This document shows, in pieces, positions 44,346 to 56,189 of a DNA stretch of 64,000 bases (the first letter of the stretch is position 1; the number at the start of each line of letters is the position of its first letter). Position numbers and translations under genes: made by a program. The notes below the pieces were generated by a model, which worked only from the letters and a program-made list of their open reading frames with translations, was not told the DNA's origin and did no database searches. The stretch comes from Symbiodinium natans (Eukaryota > Sar > Dinophyceae > Suessiales > Symbiodiniaceae), in contig CAJNDS010000803.1 of NCBI GenBank assembly GCA_905221605.1, positions 1-64,000 of the forward strand, in the 5' to 3' direction.

Positions 44346-45893
44346 GTCCTCAACGAACAGGGGCTTATGTCTGCATAGGAGTATGATCGCAGTCGCTCCG
44401 ATCCCATACCTGTCGCATAGCAGTGCCGAACTTGTACGGCACATCCAAGATAAGCTCATACTTCTTGTCTGTCATGTTGGGCCGCACACAGCGGCATTGC
44501 ATCAAGGCCAAGTCTTTCTAGAGAGCGCGACGGCCCCGCAACTGCACAAAATGCACAGCCGTTGATGATCCCATCCAGGAACAACTTGTTGCGCAAAGCA
44601 AGCAAGCTTGCGGAAGCGCATGATCTAGCTGCATTTCACCCGCAACCCCTCGCAGAGCAGGAAGCCCATGTTCAAAGCATTTTTGACCCGAAATGAACCA
44701 AAAAAGCACTCCATTTAGCCATGAGCCCGTTGTTTTGCGTAGGTCCCAATTGTGTACAAAGCAGGCTTGGAAGGTTGCATCGTCCGGATATCATCCACGC
44801 GGGTCCACGCATGGAAGCCTGTTGCACAGAACCTGTGTCCGTCTGTGGTTGGGAAGATAAAGCATAGAATGGCACAGAAAGCACAGCCCAATCATGCCCA
44901 ATCCGCATGATGAGCCAACCCCGCCGAGCAACAGCAGCGACAGACATGGCTAACGGCATCCGTTTGCGATTCTAGTAGAGGACAGCGCGGGGCGACCTTG
45001 TGCTTCATCCAAGCGGGCATGGCCGACCTTGGGCTGAGAATTTAAGAGCAGGTTCTGCGTCTGGAGAGGGAGACGTGGCGATCTGGTTCTGAGTCTGGGT
45101 GCAGACAGGAACGGAGATAAGAAAGGGAGGCGCGTGTGCAAGATGGAAACAAGATGGGAAACAACCTGCACAATCTCAGGGAGGTCGGAGGGGGGCTGGG
45201 GGGTCCACGAATCACCTTACAGCAAACTTAAACGCTTGCAGTAAGCAGTTTGGGAAACGTGGCCGGGTACGTGCCAAGCCTACTAGACATCGGTCGCGTT
45301 TGGGACAAACAAAAGAGAACAAAAGCATGATGTGGCATCGTGGCCTTATTTCAAGTTCTCGTCTCCTTGTCTGGGCTTCTATACCATGAGCTACTCGTAT
45401 TGCTTTGCAAGAGATTGCGCCACTTAGCGTTGCTCAGCTCCCTGACTATCTATGTGCTATCTATGTGCTCTGAGATGGGCCTCCTGGAACCGCTGTCACA
45501 AAGTCAAGCGGCTGTCGAAACCGAAGTGTCGAGCTAACTTCGAGCCAACTTTTTGTCCTGCAGCTTGCGAATGCTGAAGGGCACAAAGATCACCAGCAAC
45601 GACATGAAGCGCGCATTGCTGATGCCTACCTTCCCTCTACCACGAGCCGATACCACGTTTCCAGGGACGATACTCACAGCGGTCCCATTGGGTCGCTTCC
45701 CAGCAACTCGTAGTCGCCGTTGATTCGTTGATACAAGATTGCCCTGTGAATGGCAATTCCGACCACAACCACCAACACAGCTCCTCGGTGTCTGACTAGC
45801 ACTCTCGCCGTGCTCAAACATGCGCAAAAACTTCTGGATATACTGTGCACCAGGCCTTAGCTACAACGTGGTGGCCGCAGCTGGAGCTGACAG

Positions 45894-46061
45894 GCCCTCG
45901 GCCAAGCACGCTGCAGCGCACAGAAAGCCTCCCAATCACTCGTGGAAACCAGAGGAAAGAAGATGCTGGAGACGAACTAGATCCTTTGGCGGACGATTGC
46001 GCCGGCTTCCTGGAGGACAGTACAGCAATGTGCAGCACAGCCTTCCTGAGCCTTCCTATGC
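45894..46061 (+). CDS. Coding-like exon, unassigned acidic segment
   Basis: Begins after a CAG|G acceptor and encodes a Thr/Ser-rich start, then an acidic segment (KEDAGDELDPLADDCAGFLE). Acidic disordered regions are common in nuclear proteins, but no domain is visible. Confidence 0.3.
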
Positions 46062-46859
46062 CTTGTCTTAACAGCCTTTCTACACATGCCTTTCCAGTGT
46101 GAGGAGCTCTTTCCAGAGAAGCGCATCGTCGTTTTTCACGTGCTGCCAAACCAGCTTGTAGCTGAGATTTGCTGTCTAGTCTCCTTGGTCTCGTGATGTC
46201 TCGGGAATGAGCGAGACTTGCACATCTGTGAGGCACGCAGGTGCCTGCTTGAAGTGGTCCAGCAGTCTGGCCAGGACGCATTCCAGTTCCGCAGATTGCA
46301 CAATATGAGATCTGTAGACCGCGAGCACTGCCTACTGGCTCAATGGCCTACATCTTGACTGGGAATCCTACATCTGCCCTGCCCATGTGAATATGCCCTG
46401 GCGTGACGGCTATGATTCTCATTGTGCGCCTCTCCATCACCTCTCGCTTGACTTTGCGTCAGGACCTTTTCAGAAGCAGCCGAGTGGCTTAGCTTGGTTC
46501 AAGCTGCGGAGTTTGAACTGAGCTGGATGAGGACTTGAGATGGTTTAGAAATGTGGCAGAGCTGGGTAGAGATCCTGCGCTGCCAATCACAACTGTAAGG
46601 TCGAAACATGTCGAAACCAGTTAGCGAGTCTTGCGATGCCAAACTGTGCAGAATGTCGGGTGAATGTCGGGTCTGGGCCTTCATGGCAAGCCCCTCTGAA
46701 ACAAAGAAAAGCCCAACTTTTGATTCTCAAATTGGTGCGTCTCTTCGTTCCTCGCAATTTAATGTAAAACATGTATGGTCTCTTCGTAAAAGTACACTGT
46801 ATGCGCCCCTTTCAAAGACTTTTTGTTGGGCAGGCAGTTCTGATTACATGAAAGAAGTA

Positions 46860-47250
46860 TAAATAATGAGCGGGGTAATGATCGTGCTCTCGCGGCACAC
46901 ACAAAGTACTGAAAAAACAACAAGGTCGCGAAAAGACTCTTTGTCGTTTTCGTTTTACTTCGTTCAGGGCGCTTTCTACACGCACTTCGTTGGCCGCTCA
47001 CGCTTTCACTTCGCTCTCTTATTGTACTTTTACCTGGCGATGAAAGAGCCCCTATGAAGAGAACTCACTACGCTCAATTTCCTAGACTTAGAGGTGTGTT
47101 TCGTTCACGTATATTCTAGTTTCACGCGTTCGCTCATTGTATTCGTTCGCTTATAAGTGAATATCATTCATTCGTTTTCTTCACGGTGTTTGTTAAAATG
47201 GAGCTAAGGGGGCAGTTATAAAGATGCGAGCCCCCGTTAAAACCAAAATT
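46860..47250. other. AT-leaning patch rich in TTCG/TTCGCT words
   Basis: CACTTCG, TTCGCT and TTCGTT words recur from 46930 to 47190, unlike the flanks. No ORF, no clear unit length. Confidence 0.4.
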
Positions 47251-47379
47251 CGCGCTTATTATACTACTCCTACGCGCGAGGCGAAGTCAGGGTTCAGAGG
47301 CGTGCGAAAGTTCGCTGCTCGGGGCAGGGACAATACTGTTTGTGTTGGGTAGGGGTCATGGGTAAAGGGCGTGTCAGGG

Positions 47380-47455
47380 ATAAGGGGGAGGGGGGGGGGT
47401 GGCGGGGCAGGTAGGGGAGGGTCAGTGGGTGGGGGGCGGGGGAGGGGTGGTGCAC
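47380..47455 (+). repeat. G-rich low-complexity tract
   Basis: GGGGGAGGGGGGGGGTGGCGGGG-type tract, G on the + strand. Confidence 0.85.
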
Positions 47456-47499
47456 GTCGGGTGCCCTGAAAAGCGGGTAGGGGGATGTTTGGAAGGCTG

Positions 47500-49570
47500 C
47501 CTAGAGCTGGATCTAAACGCCTCATACCTCAGGCCTCGTCGGAGATTGTTTGTGCGAAGCGTGTGCAGCGCTCACTTTAAGCTTTCACCTCTGGATCTAG
47601 GATATAATCTGTGAGGGTTTTGCGGTCTGATTTCACCGGTGCTTTTGGTAAGTCTTTTATGGCGGTTGGGGTCCCGAGGGTGGGTTTCAAGGTGCAATTA
47701 GTGTTGTGGTTGGACTGTGAGGAAAGGTGCACGTCTGAAATGCCGCAAACAATGCAAGGCTTCCATTATTTGCGGGTTGCGGAGCGTGCTTTGACAACAA
47801 CCTTTTAGAAGCCACTTCAGAGAGATTTTCGTACATGCACAGGGGGTACGTCACATTGGCGGCAATGCGCGACGGAGTGCCCAGCACATGCCCCCAGAGG
47901 CCTGAAGAAGCGGCTCCACAACCGTCGCAAAGCCGAAGCGATGACAGCGTGCGCTTCAGCTCTTATTGCTGTGTTGAGTGCGTTGAGCATGCTTGAACGG
48001 TCTTGAACGCTGCCTTCTGACCAAGTTTCTGACTCGGAGACGCACTAACAGTCGCTAAATTACAATCAGGCTGTGACATCGTCAAGGCAGTCCGGACATG
48101 GCATGATGGACTTGTACCTCATAATCATGTGCAGTTGCAAAGTTTCGAGGTGTCATGACCGTCCCATGCCAACGTCTTTTGCAGGTCGGTCGCATATGCA
48201 TCTTTCTGCCGGTTGAGGCAACTTGCATCCATGTCGCGTGAGACCATCGCAAATACATTGTAAACATGGTGTAGCGAGTATTTTCAAGCGCATTGCTGCG
48301 CACTTTCCAAGATCTCTATCATTCATGGCCCCTTGATAGGCAGAACAGGGCAGGGCAGGGCCCCGCAAAAATTACTGCCCCAGACACTGCACGGCTCACC
48401 AATGCCTGATGTCATTATGCTACGAAGCAGCTTTGAGTTTGCTTCATTGCAGGCCGTCCTCGGTCAAAGTCTAGCCGTGCCAGCCATCCCATGCACAACA
48501 TGCGCCGTGCAGAGACGCTGATTTTGGGATGGTCTTGAGTGGGTGGGTGCGACCCCATACCTGCAGGCAACATCCTCTCTTGCTGAACATTTGGCCTGCG
48601 GGATTTGCAGAGCAGGGTTGACAGCATCATCGTGAGGAACATTTTTGCACAACCTTGGAAGCTGGGATATCCGGATCACCCCTGAACACCCCTGACAAAG
48701 CAAAGATTTGACTGAAAGATGCTGTCCAGATCTTCACGGTGACACCAACACGCCGCACGTGACTATTGCCAACATTGACTACTCGTGTTGAGATGCGAGA
48801 GCATCCCCAAGAGAGGACGGTTTCGAGGATAGCAACGATGGGCATGCCACGTACAAATTGTGGCGGTCCTGCGGCGCCCGCACCTTCCCCAATACTCATA
48901 AAGGCATCCATGAAACGTCAGCACCGCATCCGTGAAAAGACCCGTCGCAGCTTGTTCATGCAGACATGAGATGTCCCATGATCACCATCATGAGCGCTAC
49001 TGACTTTGCCAGGGAGCTGACAGAAGAGAGCTTCCAAGTGCACACAGCGCAGTGGTCATCAGGCAAGCTCGGCTTCTGCAGATTGTGTTAGAAAGGCCCT
49101 TCTGCACGGGCGTTGCATGCGTAATTTGGTCCGGAATTTGAGCAGAATCGACAATATTTCAGACTATGAGGCTACAGGCTAGTGGAGTCAAAAAATGCTA
49201 CTTCTGACCTCGACAATGACACTCGAATGACTAGCTGACTAGCCCTCAAGCTTGCTACCTCCAAATTTACGCACTCAAAGGGTTGACTTACCGGAGTCTT
49301 GAGTACAGTAATCCCCCATGATGCATCACGGAAAGCCTTCCAAGCATCAGTGTTACATGTGTTATGAGAAGTTTTTATTACAATTTATTACATCATTCAT
49401 GTGTGGAGACCAAGAATATTGAATATTAGATGACCGGTGCAGGATCCATGGGAAAAGTCGAAAACGTCACCGGAAGCCACTTACACTGCACGCATCAGGC
49501 TTCAATCGCTGGGACCATTTGGATCTGGTCGGCACCCTACGACATGCTAGTCCAAGTTCAAGGCAGCAAT
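47500..49570. other. Unassigned sequence
   Basis: Short frames on both strands (for example 48627-48911 minus and 48766-48969 plus overlap each other); no motif that I can name. Confidence 0.4.
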
Positions 49571-49610
49571 GCAGCAAGCGTCAGCAAGCGTCAGCAAGCG
49601 TCAGCAAGCT
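49571..49610 (+). repeat. 10-bp tandem repeat (TCAGCAAGCG)4
   Basis: Four nearly identical copies head to tail. Confidence 0.9.
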
Positions 49611-49976
49611 ACATGTAGTTGCGTGGAATATCGCGTGGCGTAGTGCTCCTCACCACCTGAGGACAGCACCCTACCACAGCCTTGGTCTTGAAAGCAATGC
49701 AGGACGCGTGTCATTCACCGAGCTTGCGTTGTAGGGTGAGAAGCTCAACCATGCAAGGAGCTTGATTGGGGCAGCATCGACAAAGTTTGCGCCACACAGC
49801 CTCATTAGTGAGCTTTGTGAAATTATGTTTTCGGCGCTCGCTGGTGTTGGTACCTGCCGCTGTGAGCTTTACGAATCTCTCATGGGGAGCCCCATGAGGA
49901 CTATGGTTGTGGAAGTGGGGTTCTCGGTCTGTCTGCCATTGCGCCGCAGCCCCAGGGCTTTGCAATCCCTTTTCAG

Positions 49977-50079
49977 GTTACACAGCAGCAGAATACTGAA
50001 CAATTCCGCAACATGTGGACCGAAACTGATGAGCTAACCTGGCGGGATACAATTTGGATGATAGAAAGTTGCCGTCGCT
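49977..50079 (+). CDS. Splice-bounded coding-like exon, unassigned
   Basis: TTTCAG|G acceptor and GTAAGC donor, a strong pair. The open frame reads VTQQQNTEQFRNMWTETDEL and continues TWRDTIWMIES, a helical, Trp-containing sequence with good composition. The preceding frame (49762-49975) may hold the previous exon. No family is recognised. Confidence 0.45.
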
Positions 50080-51354
50080 GTAAGCTCTGCACATTTGACA
50101 TGTTGTGACAGCTGTCCTCGGGCGGTGCACCGCACAACGTCGAAAAGCAGATGTTGGAGTGTTTTCGGCTGGCATTAAAATGCTGACGGTCCCGCTGTGA
50201 ACTTGTCTGGTGCGAGCGCATGAAACAAAACATATTTAAGCATGTACCTTCCGGCATCCTGCACAAGTTGGTGGAGCGAGCTCTAAAATAGTATTGCATA
50301 CTAAACGCAGTGGCTACTTGCAACTGCCACTCAAATCTTGATAGTGGCTGTCACCCCACGTCTTGTAGGCAAGGACGGCTTTAGAACATTGGCACCGCAG
50401 TAGCCAAGCAGACGTTTTGTGACAAATTTGGCTTCTTCAGTGATCAGCTTCGAGTGAGTGCAAAGATACAGTAGCTTGGAAGACGTTGCTATATGGCAGT
50501 CCAGTGTTATGGCTATGCGTTTCCCATGTGGAGGGAGGGCTTGGAGTGAGAATTGAGCTTTTTGGCAAGGGAAACGTGCCGCAAACCTGTTGTCAAAACG
50601 ATGTTGTCTTATGTTTTGGAAATGCACACTAGGCTCGAACTGGCCTCATCTTATCCGAGGGTTATTCAGGATGATCCAAAGCCTGGCACCCAAGAAACCT
50701 GAAGAAAATCTAGCAATTTGCAAGTGTCTAAGGATCGGTGTTCAATCACTGTAGCGAGTCGTGAGTTCTCACGCTCACGCATAGAAACCGACATGCGGCG
50801 TCCACATTGGCTTTAGCGTGTTCTTGATGCGTGTTTGTTGCCTTTGATTTGCAGATGTACTGCTTGGTGCTTTGGATTAACTGGGCTTGTTGGCTCTTGG
50901 TGTGTTTTGAATGTGCTCCTGGTTCACTGGAATGCTCTTGTATGTCCACATGGTCTCTCTTTGTATGGCGGTGGTAAGATGTACATGCTGTTTCTTTTTA
51001 TGTGCTGGGTGTGGGGGTCTTAGCTTGATTGCCTTTGGCATGGAAAGATAGATGTGCGATTGCTTGCTGTTGATAGTCGATGGTCTTTTGATTCGCCGTG
51101 GTGTGGGACAGCCGTACAACTGTTTGCTCTCGATTTGCTGGAGCGTTGGACGTGAAACGGTGCCCACACCCCAGCACATCCAGGACAACGGCCCTGCACC
51201 CGGCAAATCAAAGGCAGCACCAGCAAGTCAATGGCAATACTTCGTACCATGCCGCACACCCTAGCAGATCAAAGCAAACAAATCTTTCATCTTAGGCACC
51301 TCGGAGCATCCAGGGGTGGCTGGTGAATCGGCGGAGTGCATTCTAGCGGACTGA

Positions 51355-51402
<48 letters not shown>

Positions 51403-51822
51403 GGTGGGTGGGTGGGAGTGTGTGTGTGTGTGTGTGTGTGTGTCTGTCTGTGTGTGTCTGTCTGTGTGTGTCTGTCTGTGTGTGTCTGTCTGTGTGTGTC
51501 TGTCTGTGTGTGTGTGGGTCTGTGTGTGTGTGTGGGTCTGTGTGTGTGTGGGTCTGTGTGTGTGTGGGTCTGTGTGTGTGTGGGTCTGTGTGTGTGTGTG
51601 GGTCTGTGTGTGTGTGGTGTGTCTGTGTGTTGTGTGTGGTGTGTGTGTGGTGTGTATGTGTGTGTGTGTGTGGGTCTGTGTGTGTGGTCTGTGTGTGTGT
51701 GGGTCTGTGTGTGTGTGTTGTGTGTGTGTGTCTGTGTGTGTGTGTGTGTCTGTCTGTGTCTTGTCTGTGGTCTGTGTCTGTCTGTGGTGTGTGTGTGTGT
51801 GTGGGTGTGTGTGTGTGTGGTG

Positions 51823-51853
<31 letters not shown>

Positions 51854-51900
51854 TGTGTGTGTGTGGTGTGTGGTGTGTGTGTGGTCTGTGTGTGTGGTGT

Positions 51901-51994
<94 letters not shown>

Positions 51995-52276
51995 TGTGTG
52001 TTGTGTGTGGGTGTGTGTGTGTGTGTGTGGTGTGTGTGTGTGTGGTGTGTGTGGGTCTGTGTGTGTGTGGGTTGGTGTGTGTCTCTGTGTGTGTGGGTGT
52101 GTGTCTGTGTGTGTGTGTGTGTGGGTCTGTGTGTGTGTGTGTGGGTCTGTGTGTGTGTGTGTGGGTCTGTGTGTGTGTGTGGGTCTGTGTGTGTGTGGGT
52201 CTGTGTGTGTGTGTGGGTCTGTGTGTGTGTGGGTCTGTGTGTGTGTGTGAGTCTGTGAGTGTGTGTGTGTGTGTCT
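51355..52276 (+). repeat. 0.9-kb TG-rich microsatellite block
   Basis: (TG)n with GGG, TCTG and GGTGTG interruptions on the + strand. It opens all three + frames and three minus frames for 300 codons, all artefacts (Val/Cys or Thr/His). Confidence 0.98.
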
Positions 52277-52970
52277 CCCAGCAGCACGTAGCAAGGCATG
52301 GAAAGGGGCTGTGAAGGAGTGAAACCTCAGGTTAACCTCCAAAAATGCTGTCATGGGCGGTCATCAGATTCTTGTCTCCGTGCTTTGCATGCTTTGCCTC
52401 AAGGCTGGGTGCAAGGCAGTGCCTGGGAGCCACTCAGCAAGCGATACAACGTGTGAGCGGGCAATCTTACGGCTACTCGATGCTACTTGCAGAGCATGAT
52501 TAGTGCCACTTTGTTCATACTGAGAGGTGGACAACGTGCCCGAAGCCTTGACGGCAGCATACTGCAACCTCCAGGCGAATCTGTCAGGCAGCTCGGATGA
52601 AACCCAGGATTGTCAAGTGGTGCAAATTGAAAGCACCTGCAGCATGACCCAGTGGTTCAGGTGGCTCAGGGCTGGACTCGGAGTCGCGCTTTCAACTACA
52701 CTTGCCACCGGGAGCCACTCGGCTCAGAGTTTGGGGTGTTGCCACTGAGACTGCGCTTCCAACGTACCCAAAGAGACGCCCACTTTGCAACCAGGAGCAT
52801 GCCTTAAGGTGTAGAACGTCAACTTTACAGCCGCCCTTTTACCAGAACAACTTTGCAACCCACATTCTTTCTTGGTTCCTTGCAGTGATCATGCTACTGC
52901 CATGTCCAGATACAAGACAGTAAACAACGTGGAGAGAGTGACCATGATGCTTTAGAGCCTCACGGCAGGG

Positions 52971-53192
52971 ATGCACGCAGAAGTTGTTTCCCACAGAATG
53001 GGTCGCACGGCAGGGACACCGGCGGATGCCTTCTATCCCAACCCCTCGTTCAACTTGCCGTTCAAGGGTCAATGTTTGAGTGGCCAGGAGATGTTGGACA
53101 AGGACTTGGACTTCTACACTCGACATGGCGACCTGGCTCCCACAGTCCCGCTGCACGGTGAGGTACTGAGCCGGAATGACTTTGACAACTGA
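52971..53192 (+). CDS. Coding-like frame, unassigned
   Basis: An ATG-led frame of 73 codons whose second half looks globular (for example FYPNPSFNLPFK and MLDKDLDFYTRHGDLAP), ending in TGA. It may be a terminal exon. No family is recognised and the minus strand is also open. Confidence 0.3.
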   Translation: MHAEVVSHRMGRTAGTPADAFYPNPSFNLPFKGQCLSGQEMLDKDLDFYTRHGDLAPTVPLHGEVLSRNDFDN

Positions 53193-53944
53193 AAGGCGAC
53201 TGGAGGCACTCGACAACTTTGCATGGTTGGACGCCCATGCCAGTGACTGAGGCTCGTTGCTGACACATCAAGAGCCTCGATAGGCTGGAAACGACCAAAA
53301 ATTGGCCAGGGGCACTTCGACCTGGTTGTGGCAAACATTGTCGTCGGTCCGCCCGGCTGCCAAGCCTGAGCTTCGAGGACGCGGGGCAATTGGCTGGTAG
53401 CTATACCATACTGTACCTTATTTTTCTGTGCTGCACTATGCTGTTGCTGAGGCTGTGCCACTCCGCCTCCATGATAAGAAAGCTGCTCCGCACGAGTGGC
53501 CAGGCGTACGCAACACCATGAGAAAGACTGAGAACGTAGTATTTGGGTGGCAACTGCACAAGAACCACAGCGATTCGCGAAGAAAGAATAACCTCACAGT
53601 ACACTCAGAATGCTCCGTGGAGAAGCCGCCTGAACCTGTCGGATGATTAATGATTCGGGTAAACATTGCACGCTGTGAGCAACCTTTAGCCAGGTCCTCT
53701 TGGCTGGAATGAGAGAGTTCCAGGTCAAACAAATCGACGAGGCCACAGGGGGGAGGGGAGTGGGCCGTACGGGGGGAGGAGGGCCGGGGGGCAATAAGAG
53801 AAGTGTCAACAAGCTATGCTGTGTACGACCATTGAAGCTGTGAAGGATTCGCAGCTGCAATAGCAATGAGAAGACAACAAGTCGCGCTAGGGAGGCTTGA
53901 AAGCCTTCGGAAGTTCAAAACACGAAGGCGTAGCTTATAATTGG

Positions 53945-54058
53945 AAAGCTGTGATCACCCCGATGATGCCCATGGACTACTTGCCAAGATGTTTCCTGGA
54001 AAGGCCTATGGTCAGCACTTTAGCTTGGAGGCGCTTTTTGATCTTGGACAGTCTCCGG
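53945..54058 (+). CDS. Coding-like exon, unassigned
   Basis: The frame gives HPDDAHGLLAKMFPGKAYGQ, then HFSLEALFDLGQSP before a possible GTGTCG donor. Protein-like but not assignable. Confidence 0.3.
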
Positions 54059-54769
54059 TGTCGAGGCGGGGTCTCGGACGCCTCAGGTCACTGACACGTT
54101 GGATGGTTGGGCGCTGGTACGTGGTCGGCAGGGGCCTGAGAGCTCTGGCAACCTGTAAAAGAAAGCCTTTGTACTTTGACTGTGTTACTTGGTCTTTCCA
54201 ATGCAACTGACCAGGCTGCGAAGCTCAAGTCCCGAGGAGCACAGGAATCCTGCTCAACTGATGGCTGCAGAGCAAAAGGCATCTGGCTAGCTGGCGAATG
54301 AGCTGCGCAGATGCATTTGCATTATTGTCTCTCCATGAGCGTGTATGTGAGTGTGTGTGCGTGCTTCAGAAGCCCACCGGAAATGTCCGGCAAGTGCGAC
54401 ATCCGAGAATCTGTTCAAGGTTAACTCACTTTCTGCATGCTGAAGAAAGTCCAAGCTGGCATGTGTGCATATGAAATGCATATGTATATTCTTTTTACAT
54501 GATATTCTATATACATATATATATATACACTTGACAACGATACTAGACAGTCGCACCACGGCACCATGCACGCAATGCACGCTGAAATGAACCTCTCGTG
54601 GATGTAGCGCCTAGGCCCTAGGTAGCGACCAGATGTCGGTGCTGGATCTCTGCTGCTTTCAGCGGCACTCTAGACCGCAGCTGTCACCAGGCCTCGATTT
54701 CCCAGTGCTCAGTAACCTGTGGTTTTCACATGCTTTTCTCACCACACCACTTACGAAAGTACAGGTGCT

Positions 54770-55475
54770 GGGATGCAACCACCGGGCGAGGGACAGCCAA
54801 CCAGTGCGGAGCCTGCAGGTTCAGAGGGGTGCGGAAGTCCTCAAGAAACATGTTGTGCGTTGACCGGCATTGACCACCGAACCCCCCCATTGGCCCCACA
54901 TGGTTCCAATCGCTGCAAGTCCAAACGGCGGTGGCAGTGCCAACAGCACCTGTTGAAGAGCCGCCACAGGCGCTGAGCTTTTGCCTTGCTCTCTGTTGGA
55001 TTCACAGTTCACACCGGTTGCATAAGTTGTTGTCAAGAAGAGCGTCCACTGCCGGAGGCAGCGCAAAAACTGCTCCAAACAGGCTCCGAAAGATTGGTTG
55101 GTTATCGTGGGCTGCTTGTGAAAATTAGGGAATGAAAGAGGCCTTGGCATAGTCGGCATCAGCAACATGCTACTTCTGGTACTATGTGCAGGCCAGAAAG
55201 GTAGCAAAGGGCCTGGCAAGGGGCCAGGTAAAGGCCCAGGCCAACAAAGCTGGGCTGTATTCGTAGCGTTCGACGGACAGTTGTAGCAAGTTGCGTGGCA
55301 AACATAGGACAGAGTTGCACAGAGTTGCACCGCTGCAGGTGGCAAAGGGTCAGAGGCGCCTCTGACATACAAGCAGAAGCAAGATGCAGAGCTGGCTGCC
55401 AAGGCAAGGATCAAAGCGTTTTTTCACTACAGGATTGCAAACATGGATGCACAAGTTGATGCAAAGGCGGCCTAA
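54770..55475 (+). CDS. 3' end of a Gly/Lys/Pro-rich protein gene
   Basis: The last two exons are well supported. Exon 55192-55248 encodes GQKGSKGPGKGPGKGPGQQ and ends at a GC donor. Exon 55339-55475 starts after CTGCAG|G, joins in phase (AGT, Ser) and encodes GKGSEAPLTYKQKQDAELAA, then a basic helix and DAKAA followed by TAA. An upstream exon candidate at ~54771-54827 (GAGMQPPGEGQPTSAEPAG) has similar Gly/Pro/Gln low complexity. The protein is likely disordered with a charged helical C-terminus, a pattern seen in many RNA-binding proteins; function is not established. Confidence 0.55.
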
Positions 55476-55479
55476 GCTT

Positions 55480-56185
55480 CCTCCTTGTACCTCGGACCCC
55501 CAACATCAAAAACTACGTAAAGCCACACCTTGGAATCGTAAGTAAGGACCTAGACAGAACATAGCATCATCCTACTTGGAGACCACAAGCAAGAAGGCAG
55601 AAGAAAGCTATTCAATATGCAACAGCCGTTCGGTGAGCCAGAGAATGCAAAGGATTCAAGGGTTTTTGAAGAGTTCAACTCAGCAAGGTGCACATGGTTA
55701 GCTTACTGTGAGCTAGCGGGTGTTTGTTGATGTTTGTTTCAATGTCCTGGCATGTTCGACGCAGGAAGAAAGCCTCACCGCCCCTCGTGGGTTTGCCGGG
55801 AAGGAGCTTCACAGCGCAAGTGGGGGGTCATTTGGTAATGACTTCGACGTGAAGCTTCAGTTTAAGCTCTAAAGATGTCGATGAGGAGCTGCTATCTGAA
55901 TGGGAAATCAAGGTGCCTCGGGTGAAATGACCTGGCAAGGGCATGCATGGTGGCTTGCAGCTTGCAGCATGTCAGAAGACATCACAAGACATCAGGTTCT
56001 CGATGGCGAAACTGACATAGAGGAAGGACCGATGCTCGGCCTCAACGAAGCACATGCAACAGTATGTGTCCGGCACATCTACCATCGTCCTGCCTGAACG
56101 AAAGCAGAGAATGCAGAGGCATGTTTGACAGCAGGGCGTAATGGACCTGACCTGTGCTGACGCATCCTTTAGTGAAGGTACTCTG
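55480..56185. other. Gap between two genes, nothing secure
   Basis: Starts just after a TAA stop and ends at the first located MsrB exon. It should hold the MsrB promoter and N-terminal exon(s), but no TATA-like element or exon is clear. Confidence 0.4.
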
Positions 56186-56189
56186 GCAG

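Noticed and set aside
51287-52354. Frames of 296-355 codons on both strands
   Set aside because: They are produced by the TG repeat alone (Thr/His on minus, Val/Cys on plus).
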